DNA from: Deltaproteobacteria bacterium
GTDB taxonomy: Bacteria; Desulfobacterota; SM23-61
NCBI GenBank assembly: GCA_029857975.1
Contig: JAOUFX010000243.1
Span: forward strand, 1-5,688
Direction of reading: 5' to 3'
Length of the DNA: 5,688 nt
How positions within the stretch are numbered: position 1 is the stretch's first letter; every line of letters begins with the position of its first letter. Shown piece after piece: positions 1 through 5,668 of this stretch. The position numbers were made by a program, and so were the translations under genes. The notes beneath the pieces were generated by a model that was not told where the DNA came from, did not search any database, and saw only the letters and a list, made by a program, of their open reading frames with translations.

Positions 1-2209
1 GCAGGCGCTTCCCGGCATCTTCACTCACATGATATTTTGCAATTAAGAGACATCGGGAAGGATCTCTCCCCCGCCCCACCCGGCCGCGAAGCTGGTGGAG
101 CTGGGAGAGGCCAAACCGTTCGGCATGCTCTATCACCATGACGGAGGCATTGGGCACGTCAATGCCCACTTCGATGACGATGGTCGAAACGAGAATATGG
201 ATGCGCCGCGCCTTAAAATCGGCCATGATCGTTTCTTTCTCCTCGCTCTTCATCCGGCCGTGAATCAAACCTATTTTGAATTCCGGGAAAATATCCCGCT
301 GCAGGTGCTTGGCCATCTGGGTGGCGTCTTTGAGGTCCAGACGCTCGGATTCCTCAACCAGAGGGTATACCACGTAGGCTTGCTTCCCCTGGCCAATCTC
401 TTCCCGCAGGATGCGGTAGACGCGGAATCGTTCCTTTTCATTGAAAAGGTGGGTAGCGATGGTTCCTCGGCCCGGAGGGAGCTGGTCGATCACGGAAACC
501 TCCAGATCACCGTAAAGGGTCATAGCCAGCGTACGGGGGATGGGGGTTGCGGTCATGACCAGAACGTCGGGGGAGTATCCCTTTTTTTTCAAGGTCGCCC
601 GCTGCATAACTCCGAACTTATGCTGTTCATCGATGACGGCCAGGCCCAGTTTTTGAAATTCTACCCCTTCCTGGATGAGGGCGTGGGTTCCAATGACGAT
701 ATGGATTTCTCCTTGGCCAATCTGCCGGTACAGAATTTCTTTCTGGTTTTTTTTCAGGCTGCTGGTGAGAAGAGCAGCTCGCAGGCCGAGTTTTTCCACC
801 AGGGGACGAAGGTTGAGAAAGTGTTGCTCGGCTAAAATTTCTGTGGGGGCCATCACGGCCACCTGGTATCCTCCTTCAATGACCATAAGTCCAGCCATCA
901 AGGCTACGATGGTTTTGCCACTTCCTACGTCTCCCTGGAGAAGGCGATTCATCGGGTGAGGCTGGCGCAGGTCGGCTTCAATTTCAGCCAGAACTTGTTC
1001 TTGCGCCGGGGTGAGGGCAAAGGGGAGAAAGCTCCGCAGCTGTTTCGTGTAACGATGGGAGATGGGAAAGGCGATTCCTTTTTCCATCCGGGTTCCGCTG
1101 CGGTGCAGGGCCAATCCCAATTCCATGAAGAAAAATTCATCGAAGATCAATCGGCGATGAGAGGGGGCTTTCCGTTCCAGAAGCAAAACGATGTCTTCGT
1201 CCGCATCGGGAAAATGGACCCGGCGCAATGCCTCCGCAAGAGGGATCAGCCGCTGACGCCGGCAGACCTCCTCAGGGATACCGGTGCAAGCTTTAGCCGC
1301 AAATTGGTCGACTACGTTTTTCTGGATGCGGCGAATCAGCCGCTGGCGTTGGTAGAGTCCTTCGGTTTCTGAGTAAATGGGAACGATGCGCCCGAAATGC
1401 AAGGAGTCTTCCACATCGCCTTTGCTGCGGGAGGTTCCTTCCGTGTTGGATGGTTCTTGGCCTTCTTCGACGATCTCCAGTTCAGGATGGTGTATCTCGT
1501 TCTGAAAATGATAAAGGATGACCTCTCCGGAAAGGATCAGGCGCATTCCTTTATGGAAGCGGCCTTTCATGTAACGGGGGTTGAAGTTAAACCATTTGGC
1601 CAGCAGCGTTCCCGTTTCATCGCTGATCAACATTTCAAAAGTCCGGCGCCTGCGGCGCACAACCATCTCCGCGCGCAGTATTGTGCCGATTACAGTTTCC
1701 ATTTTACCCACTTGAAGTTGGGAGATGGTTTTGATCTGCCGGCGGTCTTCGTAAGACCGGGGGAGGAAAAAAAGGGCATCCTCCACCGTGCGAATATTTT
1801 TTTTCTTCAGGATTTCGGAGAGGCGCGGCCCCACCCCTTTAATAAACTGGATAGGGGTCTGTAAGTCTTTGCGCTGCTGGAGAAATTCCGCCAAAGTCGG
1901 TTGGGGTTGGACAGGCCAAGGAGTTGGATCTTCGGCCTTGAGCTTAAGGGATATTTTCTGGAATTCCATGATCCGGGCTTTTTTAAGGGCCAGCTCCAGG
2001 TCATCGAACCCCGTTACGGTAGCACCCAGTTGCTGGATGAGTCTTTTCTGGGCTTCATTAAGAGGCAGGGACGAGGCCTTGTCCAGCCAGTGGATCATAT
2101 AGGGTTCCAGGGCTTTTAAAGTTTTCAGGTTGGCATAATCGTTTCCGGAAGCAAACCGGAGGGGTTTTTCCATGGCTTCAAGAATCCGTTTTAAATCCTC
2201 CGACGGCAT
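1..2209 (-). CDS. recG: ATP-dependent DNA helicase RecG, C-terminus cut by window edge
   Basis: RecG is a cytoplasmic superfamily 2 helicase that remodels stalled replication forks and branch-migrates Holliday junctions. The minus frame is open from the ATG at 2209 to base 1, giving 736 complete codons. Residues 1-105 form the N-terminal extension found in long RecGs. A helix-hairpin-like KGVGPR is at 124-129, and the wedge/OB domain follows from about 165 to 260. The helicase motifs are in order: Walker A GDVGSGKT (426-433), DEQH box (527-530), TATPIPRT (553-560), HGRM (650-653), IEVGIDVP, and the arginine-finger motif QLHQLRGRVGRG (703-714). Roughly 80 C-terminal residues should lie beyond the edge. 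No internal stop or frameshift was found when every codon was read. A TTG at 2218, six bases after AAGGA, is an alternative start that would add three residues; the ATG can use GGGA with 10-nt spacing. The gene is transcribed away from the cassette array and has its own promoter. Confidence 0.97.
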   Translation of the reverse strand, partial: MPSEDLKRILEAMEKPLRFASGNDYANLKTLKALEPYMIHWLDKASSLPLNEAQKRLIQQLGATVTGFDDLELALKKARIMEFQKISLKLKAEDPTPWPVQPQPTLAEFLQQRKDLQTPIQFIKGVGPRLSEILKKKNIRTVEDALFFLPRSYEDRRQIKTISQLQVGKMETVIGTILRAEMVVRRRRRTFEMLISDETGTLLAKWFNFNPRYMKGRFHKGMRLILSGEVILYHFQNEIHHPELEIVEEGQEPSNTEGTSRSKGDVEDSLHFGRIVPIYSETEGLYQRQRLIRRIQKNVVDQFAAKACTGIPEEVCRRQRLIPLAEALRRVHFPDADEDIVLLLERKAPSHRRLIFDEFFFMELGLALHRSGTRMEKGIAFPISHRYTKQLRSFLPFALTPAQEQVLAEIEADLRQPHPMNRLLQGDVGSGKTIVALMAGLMVIEGGYQVAVMAPTEILAEQHFLNLRPLVEKLGLRAALLTSSLKKNQKEILYRQIGQGEIHIVIGTHALIQEGVEFQKLGLAVIDEQHKFGVMQRATLKKKGYSPDVLVMTATPIPRTLAMTLYGDLEVSVIDQLPPGRGTIATHLFNEKERFRVYRILREEIGQGKQAYVVYPLVEESERLDLKDATQMAKHLQRDIFPEFKIGLIHGRMKSEEKETIMADFKARRIHILVSTIVIEVGIDVPNASVMVIEHAERFGLSQLHQLRGRVGRGRDPSRCLLIAKYHVSEDAGKRL

Positions 2210-2246
2210 CGTTAGCAATTCCCATCCTTAAATTATTTCTTAAAGT

Positions 2247-2276
2247 CTTATACTGCGAAATATCTGTCAAAGTCAA
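2247..2276 (-). promoter_or_regulatory. Predicted sigma70 promoter of recG
   Basis: On the minus strand TTGACT (2276-2271) is separated by 18 bases from TATAAG (2252-2247). Each hexamer matches the consensus at five of six positions. Transcription would start near 2240, about 30 bases before the recG start codon, so recG probably has its own promoter with a short leader. This is consensus matching only. Confidence 0.55.
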
Positions 2277-2292
2277 TAACATTAAGAAAGCA

Positions 2293-2321
2293 TTGACAAA
2301 AATGTAACTTCTTGATATGGC
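2293..2321 (+). promoter_or_regulatory. Predicted sigma70 promoter reading into the cassette array
   Basis: A perfect TTGACA -35 box (2293-2298) lies 17 bases before TATGGC (2316-2321). The -10 box is weak (three of six) but is preceded by TGA, which would make it an extended -10. It faces right, about 55 bases upstream of the first putative cassette boundary (2378), the position of a cassette promoter (Pc) in integrons. Its -35 box is 16 bases from the -35 box of the divergent recG promoter. The call rests on consensus only. Confidence 0.5.
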
Positions 2322-2362
2322 TTAATTGGCACTCCGTAAAAATAGGATAAACAAGAGGGTTC

Positions 2363-2384
2363 CTCAGACGTGAGCACGTTAGGG
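2363..2384 (+). other. attC/attI-like half-site (L'-R') at the left end of the array
   Basis: CTCAGACGTGAGCAC (2363-2377) runs directly into GTTAGGG (2378-2384). GTTAGGG matches the integron core GTTRRRY except at the last base, and the identical core recurs at 4325. The 15 bases before it match 13 of 15 with the corresponding stretch at 2999-3013, which supports a shared recombination-site origin. No convincing R''/L'' partner was found between recG and this point, so it may be the simple site of an attI or the right half of a truncated attC. Recombination would occur between G2378 and T2379. That would put the GTG at 2370 outside the cassette and favour the ATG at 2394 as the start of the next gene. 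Confidence 0.45.
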
Positions 2385-2393
2385 GCGGAACAA

Positions 2394-2777
2394 ATGGAAC
2401 TATCCATATTTATCGCCAAAATCATATCGGTGATATATCTGTCGGCAGGCTTAGGTGCGATCTTCAGTGCTGATCATTATCGCGGACTTCTCGACGACAT
2501 GTTCAACAACGCTGCACTTACATATTTAACGGGTTTGACAGCAGTTATCGTTGGATTCCTGCTGGTGAACTATCACAATAGTTGGGAAAAAGACTGGACT
2601 GTTCTGATAACAATTATTGGGTGGATAGCCCTGATGAAAGGCGTAATCATTATAGCATTCCCGAAATTTGTCCATAGGTATTCCAAATTGATTTTTGAAG
2701 GGCGGGGTTTTAGTATTTTCCCGTATGCTGCAATTTTGATGGGACTATTGTTCGGCTATTTCGGATTTTTCTCTTGA
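2394..2777 (+). CDS. Small four-helix integral membrane protein of unknown function
   Basis: The 127-residue product is very hydrophobic, with predicted membrane helices at about 4-24, 39-60, 68-88 and 106-125, so it should sit in the inner membrane. A conserved-looking patch HNSWEKDW (61-68), followed by GW (76-77) and KG (82-83), recalls small bacterial membrane proteins with an HNxWxxDW...GWxxxxKG pattern. I know no established function for these and assign none. The ATG at 2394 is chosen because AGGGG ends eight bases before it. A GTG at 2370 in the same frame would add eight residues but would start upstream of the putative cassette boundary at 2378. The stop codon is followed within two bases by GCCCAAC, a match to the integron R'' consensus, as expected for a cassette gene. 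It is AT-richer than recG. Confidence 0.8.
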   Translation: MELSIFIAKIISVIYLSAGLGAIFSADHYRGLLDDMFNNAALTYLTGLTAVIVGFLLVNYHNSWEKDWTVLITIIGWIALMKGVIIIAFPKFVHRYSKLIFEGRGFSIFPYAAILMGLLFGYFGFFS

Positions 2778-2921
2778 GCGCCCAACCTCGCGGTGATCAA
2801 CAGACCATATTTCAGCGGTGTTGTTGCCGAAGCGCTTGCCAAGATCGGCGACCAGCAGGCTGTCGGTCCGTTCATCGACTTCCTTGAAAACGCGACACGG
2901 GAGGAACGAACCCGCGTCTGA
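2778..2921 (+). pseudogene. HEAT-repeat protein remnant (PBS-lyase HEAT-like)
   Basis: Read in the frame immediately after the preceding TGA, this stretch gives 47 codons ending in TGA (2919-2921). The core VVAEALAKIGDQQAVGPFID followed by FLENATREERTRV closely follows the HEAT/PBS-lyase repeat pattern, in which a paired-helix unit reads A-LxxIGDxxAVxPLxxxL. There is no start codon or ribosome binding site, only about one repeat is left, and it is clearly GC-richer than the genes on either side. It therefore looks like an orphan fragment of a larger HEAT-repeat gene left in the spacer. Read-through of the upstream TGA would fuse it to the small membrane protein, but nothing else suggests that this happens. 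Confidence 0.55.
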
Positions 2922-2940
2922 GGCGCAGCGTGTTCTACGC

Positions 2941-2965
2941 CTGCGGCGGGCGGATCCCGCCGCAG
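2941..2965 (+). repeat. Perfect GC-rich inverted repeat (10-bp stem)
   Basis: CTGCGGCGGG and CCCGCCGCAG form a perfect 10-bp stem around the loop CGGAT. No T-run follows, so it does not look like an intrinsic terminator. It lies inside the expanded attC-like spacer, just before the CTGGAGC/GCTCAG fold, and may be part of the folded recombination substrate or an independent insertion. Confidence 0.6.
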
Positions 2966-2970
2966 CGGGA

Positions 2971-3013
2971 CTGGAGCAGACGGGCTTTCGGCCCGCAGCT
3001 CAGCCGCGAGCAC
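2971..3013 (+). repeat. Direct repeat copy 1 (spacer repeat, also at 4283-4324)
   Basis: The block starts CTGGAGCAGACGGGC and ends CTCAGCCGCGAGCAC. It matches 4283-4324 at roughly 36 of 42 aligned positions with one single-base gap. Several of the differences fall in the small inner hairpin CGGGC-TTTCG-GCCCG. The two copies precede the Fe-S gene and the pirin gene respectively, in the same orientation, as expected for related attC sites in a cassette array. Confidence 0.75.
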
Positions 3014-3058
3014 GATATGCTTGAATTGTTTAAAAAAATTACATGAGGGTATAGAGTA

Positions 3059-4249
3059 ATGGCCAAACATTTACATTTGAAAACAACGTTATTATTTATC
3101 TTAATTATTGTTCTTGTTGTTGGTTTATCAATAATATCCACGCGAATCTGGGGGGGAAAACCTGAACAGCCACCAGAACTTAGGGGGCTAATAATCGAAA
3201 AAGAAATGACTATTATCCAGTTCGGCCAAGCTAACAAATTGCCAAATTCAGTTTTAAAAGAGATCTTTGAACTTAAAGTGAAATCCGATCTGGAAAAAAA
3301 GTTAAATGAATACGGCACATCAGATCAAATTGCCTCCATGGTTACTAAAAAACTGGCATTAGCCTCAGAACATGCCAGCAAAAACTGGACAAAAATCACG
3401 GTAAAGTTTGGTCTTTGGATTATCTTTTTATCCGCAATTTTCATCCTCCTGAGAAAACGAAAAGTTATCTCTGGCCTCAGGAATTGGTTGCTTTTTGCGG
3501 CCATTTTGATCTTTGGTGTAGTTATGGGATCGGACCCTAGCCCCATGGGCACGGTAAAGGATGCCATTCACCTCTATGGCACCGCACATGCAGTCTTCCC
3601 GCCTCGCATGATCGCATTATCAATCTTTTTGGTAATAGTGTTTCTTGCCAATAAGTATATTTGCGCTTGGGGTTGTCAGGCCGGTACTCTGCAAGACTTG
3701 ATTTTCCGAATCAATCAGACTGACAGACAGAAGGCTGTTATTGGCAGACAAATCAAATTACCTTTTGTCCTGACAAACACAGTTCGATTCACATTTCTTT
3801 GCGTGTTTACACTTGTCGCCTTTTCGTGGGGTATCGATATCATCGACCCAGTGGACCCTTTCAAGATCTATAAACCGGCATATCTCGAACTTTCCGGAGG
3901 CATCTTCCTTGGTACACTTCTATTAGCTAGCCTCTTCATTTATAGACCCTGGTGCCACCTTTTCTGCCCCTTCGGATTTGCGGGTTGGCTTGTTGAAAAA
4001 ATAAGCTTTGTCAAAATAAGTGTAAACTATGAAACTTGCATCGCCTGTCAGAAGTGTGCTACGGCCTGTCCTTCGACGGTAATGGGTGCTATTTTGAGAC
4101 GCAACAAAAAAACAATACCAGATTGCTTTGCATGCTACACATGTAGAGAGGTATGCCCGACAGATTCAATAAGTTTTTCTACTCGAAAAAGAACAGTGCC
4201 CCCCGCAGATCATTTTAAAAAAAGACAAAAGGACAAGATCATCATATAA
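3059..4249 (+). CDS. Polytopic membrane 4Fe-4S protein, NapH/MauN/NosR-type
   Basis: The 396-residue product is an inner-membrane electron carrier that in related proteins passes electrons between the quinone pool and a partner reductase or maturation system. Predicted helices are at about 10-27, 114-131, 142-157, 183-200, 235-256 and 276-295. Two membrane-proximal cysteine pairs are typical of the family: CAWGC (202-206) and CHLFCP (299-304). They are followed by two ferredoxin clusters, CxxCxxCxxxCP at 327-338 and 356-367. Residues 41-70, between the first two helices, form a small module (LRGLIIEKEMTIIQFGQANK then LPNSVLKEIF) resembling a helical segment in some bacterial relatives. The C-terminus is lysine/arginine-rich. 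GAGGG lies nine bases before the ATG. The TAA stop overlaps the TAAC core of the following attC-like site. No partner subunit is nearby, so substrate and pathway cannot be assigned; napH itself is unlikely without other nap genes. Confidence 0.9.
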   Translation: MAKHLHLKTTLLFILIIVLVVGLSIISTRIWGGKPEQPPELRGLIIEKEMTIIQFGQANKLPNSVLKEIFELKVKSDLEKKLNEYGTSDQIASMVTKKLALASEHASKNWTKITVKFGLWIIFLSAIFILLRKRKVISGLRNWLLFAAILIFGVVMGSDPSPMGTVKDAIHLYGTAHAVFPPRMIALSIFLVIVFLANKYICAWGCQAGTLQDLIFRINQTDRQKAVIGRQIKLPFVLTNTVRFTFLCVFTLVAFSWGIDIIDPVDPFKIYKPAYLELSGGIFLGTLLLASLFIYRPWCHLFCPFGFAGWLVEKISFVKISVNYETCIACQKCATACPSTVMGAILRRNKKTIPDCFACYTCREVCPTDSISFSTRKRTVPPADHFKKRQKDKIII

Positions 4250-4331
4250 CAATCGACTGCAGAAGGACTGGCAAATCCGCTGCTGGAGCAGACGGGCCTT
4301 CAGCCTCGGCTCAGCCGCAAGTCCGTTAGGG
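4243..4331 (+). other. Probable attC site between the Fe-S and pirin cassettes
   Basis: TAAC (4247-4250), overlapping the stop codon of the Fe-S gene, pairs with GTTA of the right core GTTAGGG (4325-4331). GGACTGGC (4265-4272) pairs with GCAAGTCC (4317-4324) at seven of eight positions, and CTGGAGC (4283-4289) pairs with GCTCAG (4309-4314) leaving one G unpaired. The right core is independently supported because its reverse complement closes the pirin cassette 950 bases downstream. The site is about 85 bases long, within the usual attC range. The spacing between the outer boxes is asymmetric (14 versus 0 bases), so it is less canonical than the site after pirin. Confidence 0.62.
4283..4324 (+). 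repeat. Direct repeat copy 2 (spacer repeat, also at 2971-3013)
   Basis: This is the second copy of the CTGGAGCAGACGGGC...GCTCAGCCGC block, ending immediately at the G of the GTTAGGG core (4325). It lies within the attC-like site upstream of pirin. Variation relative to copy 1 is mostly in the inner loop and the last six bases. Confidence 0.75.
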
Positions 4332-4354
4332 TTTCATAAAGGGGGGATACTTCG

Positions 4355-5266
4355 ATGCCTGCAATTCGAAAAATTCGAAAAGTCCTCAAGAGCAAGCCAA
4401 CGATTGAAGGTGCTGGCGTTCACCTGAAAAGGGCTTTTGGATTCAGGGAAGTGCCCATGTTCGATCCTTTTCTGCTTCTTGATGATTTCCGTTCTGATAA
4501 TCCAGACCACTACGTAAAAGGTTTCCCTTGGCATCCTCATCGCGGGATCGAAACAATCACCTATGTTCTGGACGGAGACGTAGAACACGGTGACAGTCTT
4601 GGAAACAAAGGAATCATTAGCTCGGGGGATGTACAATGGATGACCGCCGGAAGTGGAATCATCCACCAGGAAATGCCCAAAGGTGATAGAAACGGAAAAA
4701 TGTACGGATTTCAGCTCTGGGCCAATCTGCCGTCCCGGGAAAAGATGATGGATCCACGGTATCGAGACGTAGCGAACGAACAAATACCCGAAGTCAAATT
4801 TCCCAATGGTACGACCATCAAGACCATTTCCGGCGAAGTATCCGGCATTAAAGGTCCGGTACAGGATATTGTAATTGATCCTGAGTATATCGACGTTACA
4901 GTTCCTGCAAATTCAGAATTCAGACACCCCACGAAACAGGGCCATACGGTCTTCGCTTACATAATCGACGGGCAGGGTTATTTCTGCAGGGAGAAAAATC
5001 CTTTCACTTACGAAGTGGAAGGAAGAAACTACTTTGACGTTCAGCGTGATCCATTTGTCGGCAACGGGACAATTGTTCTGTTCGATGACGGTGATGAGAT
5101 AATGGTTTTTACCGAGGAGCGTAAATTGAGATTCCTCCTGATTTCCGGCAAGCCCATTGGTGAACCCGTCGCTTGGTATGGTCCCATAGTTATGAACACC
5201 AGTGAAGAATTAAGAATCGCTTTTGAGGAGTATAAGCAGGGGACTTTCATCAAATACAAAGGATGA
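4355..5266 (+). CDS. Pirin family protein (bicupin)
   Basis: Pirins are cytoplasmic two-cupin-domain metalloproteins; characterised members have quercetin 2,3-dioxygenase activity or act as redox-sensitive regulators, but the substrate of this one is unknown. At 303 residues it has the usual family length. The N-terminal cupin carries FPWHPHRGIETITYVLDGDV (57-76) and GSGIIHQEMP (99-108). By comparison with human pirin (His56, His58, His101, Glu103) the metal ligands should be His60, His62, His104 and Glu106, and all four are present. The C-terminal cupin spans about 165-300 and lacks these ligands, as in other pirins. A G-run (4341-4346) eight bases before the ATG is the ribosome binding site. 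The gene begins 29 bases after the putative recombination point at 4325/4326 and ends 11 bases before the R'' core of an attC site, a normal fit for a single-gene cassette. Confidence 0.95.
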   Translation: MPAIRKIRKVLKSKPTIEGAGVHLKRAFGFREVPMFDPFLLLDDFRSDNPDHYVKGFPWHPHRGIETITYVLDGDVEHGDSLGNKGIISSGDVQWMTAGSGIIHQEMPKGDRNGKMYGFQLWANLPSREKMMDPRYRDVANEQIPEVKFPNGTTIKTISGEVSGIKGPVQDIVIDPEYIDVTVPANSEFRHPTKQGHTVFAYIIDGQGYFCREKNPFTYEVEGRNYFDVQRDPFVGNGTIVLFDDGDEIMVFTEERKLRFLLISGKPIGEPVAWYGPIVMNTSEELRIAFEEYKQGTFIKYKG

Positions 5267-5275
5267 ATTCAATCG

Positions 5276-5334
5276 AACCCTAACCCGTTGCTCCAGCCGA
5301 CACTTTTCCCGCGCGGCTGAGCTTTTCGTTAGCC
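5276..5334 (+). other. attC recombination site following the pirin gene
   Basis: This is close to a textbook short attC. CCCTAAC (5278-5284) is R'' and GTTAGCC (5328-5334) is R'; CTAAC and GTTAG pair perfectly. Five-base spacers (5285-5289 and 5323-5327) flank L'' GCTCCAGCCG (5290-5299) and L' CGGCTGAGC (5314-5322), which pair fully except for one extra C on the L'' side, the extrahelical base that integron integrases recognise. The terminal loop is 14 bases. AACCCTAAC (5276-5284) is the exact reverse complement of GTTAGGGTT (4325-4333) at the other end of the pirin cassette, as the cassette model requires. Recombination would be between G5328 and T5329. Confidence 0.85.
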
Positions 5335-5342
5335 GCACGCCC

Positions 5343-5562
5343 TTACTGTCCAACGCCAGACCATCTTAGGATGTCGGCATAACCGATGGTTTCTCGAAAG
5401 CAATACAGAGTCTTGAAGGCTTATCCGTAGGTAAAACCTTTGGCAAACGGCGCGGGAGATGGCGATACCCTGCGTGCTATAGTCGGTGGAATCGTGGCTT
5501 TGTCGGCCAATGAAATACCACCACAGTGGTGGCAACAGCGTGAACCCCTGCCTGTCCGGTAA
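5343..5562 (+). pseudogene. Degenerate C-terminal remnant of an ADP-ribosylglycohydrolase-like gene
   Basis: One plus frame open from 5431 to the TAA at 5560-5562 reads LANGAGDGDTLRAIVGGIVA, then LSANEIPPQWWQQREPLP. This follows the C-terminal pattern of DraG/ARH-type ADP-ribosylglycohydrolases: a metal-binding GxDxDT followed by a hydrophobic AIxGxIxxA helix and an IPxxW segment. The DGDT motif is at 5458-5469. A different frame just upstream gives WFLESNTES, which resembles the family stretch before that motif, but the frames are separated by a shift, and TAG (5428-5430) interrupts the downstream frame. No start codon or N-terminal part is present after the attC site. It would therefore be inactive; intact family members remove ADP-ribose from proteins or small molecules. 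The identification rests on short motifs only. Confidence 0.45.
5518..5532. repeat. Short palindrome CCACCAC-A-GTGGTGG
   Basis: Seven bases are repeated in inverted orientation around a single central A. The palindrome lies within the ADP-ribosylglycohydrolase-like remnant (Pro-Pro-Gln-Trp-Trp codons), so it may be a coding coincidence. Confidence 0.3.
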
Positions 5563-5627
5563 GAGTACTGGAAATTTCTATTTTTCCTACAAGATTTATG
5601 ATATAAAAATTGATAATTCCATGGTCC

Positions 5628-5647
5628 GCCGGAACTGCGCTTCCGGC
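5628..5647. repeat. Perfect inverted repeat GCCGGAA-CTGCGC-TTCCGGC
   Basis: A 7-bp perfect stem encloses a six-base loop, after an AT-rich stretch (5571-5620). No T-run follows on either strand, so it is not an obvious terminator. It lies nine bases upstream of a good ribosome binding site at 5656-5660 and could be an mRNA leader hairpin or a small interspersed palindromic element. Confidence 0.5.
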
Positions 5648-5668
5648 AGCGATGCGGAGATTATGGCC

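Larger units (their letters stand above)
2780..3020 (+). other. Degenerate or expanded attC-like site between cassettes 1 and 2
   Basis: GCCCAAC (2780-2786) fits the R'' consensus RYYYAAC and is followed by CTCGCGGTGA. On the right, TCAGCCGCGAG (3001-3011) is its complement apart from one extra base, and GATATGC follows at 3014, resembling an R' core that lost two T residues. The arms are about 200 bases apart, far more than in usual attC sites (roughly 57-141 bases), because the HEAT remnant and two hairpins lie between them. An inner fold, CTGGAGC (2971-2977) with GCTCAG (2998-3003), again leaves one base unpaired. Bases 2971-3013 repeat at 4283-4324. The CATAT just before R'' of the next site complements ATATG here, as cassette ends should. 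Confidence 0.45.
2363..5334 (+). mobile_element. Putative integron gene-cassette array without integrase (CALIN-like)
   Basis: Three intact or partly intact plus-strand genes, all with starts 14-45 bases after a GTTAGG-type core or a relic of one, are separated by spacers that fold like attC sites. Predicted cassettes are about 2379-3014 (small membrane protein plus HEAT remnant), 3015-4325 (Fe-S membrane protein), 4326-5328 (pirin), and a fourth, decayed cassette from 5329 to beyond the window. The pirin cassette is the best supported, since its two ends are exact complements over nine bases. No tyrosine recombinase (intI) gene is visible; recG occupies the place where it would normally sit. 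The whole-array interpretation is an inference from the individual sites, which vary in quality. Confidence 0.6.

Noticed and set aside
95..1864. Several long plus-strand open frames opposite recG (95-835, 956-1372, 1397-1864)
   Set aside because: They are antisense to a fully open minus frame that contains every RecG helicase motif in order; their translations have no family features.
2210..2216. GTTAGCA beside the recG start as another integron core
   Set aside because: It has no adjacent L'-like arm and lies between the recG ribosome binding site and start codon; a seven-base match alone is not significant.
2941..2965. Rho-independent terminator after the small membrane protein gene
   Set aside because: The stem is strong but no T-run follows on either strand, and it lies more than 160 bases after the stop codon.
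2756..3318. Minus-strand open frames overlapping the spacer and the start of the Fe-S gene
   Set aside because: They cross the hairpins and the well-supported plus-strand gene, without recognisable domains or ribosome binding sites.
4334..4783. Minus-strand open frame of 149 codons within the pirin gene
   Set aside because: It is antisense to a pirin sequence with all four metal ligands and normal length; it is a shadow frame.
5329..5535. Minus-strand open frame of 68 codons starting with TTG
   Set aside because: No ribosome binding site, composition unlike a real protein, and it runs antisense to the ADP-ribosylglycohydrolase-like remnant and into the attC core.
5336..5620. Group II intron inserted at the attC site
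   Set aside because: Introns of this class do target attC sites, but I saw no GTGYG start, no domain V sequence and no reverse transcriptase frame; the coding remnant explains the region better.
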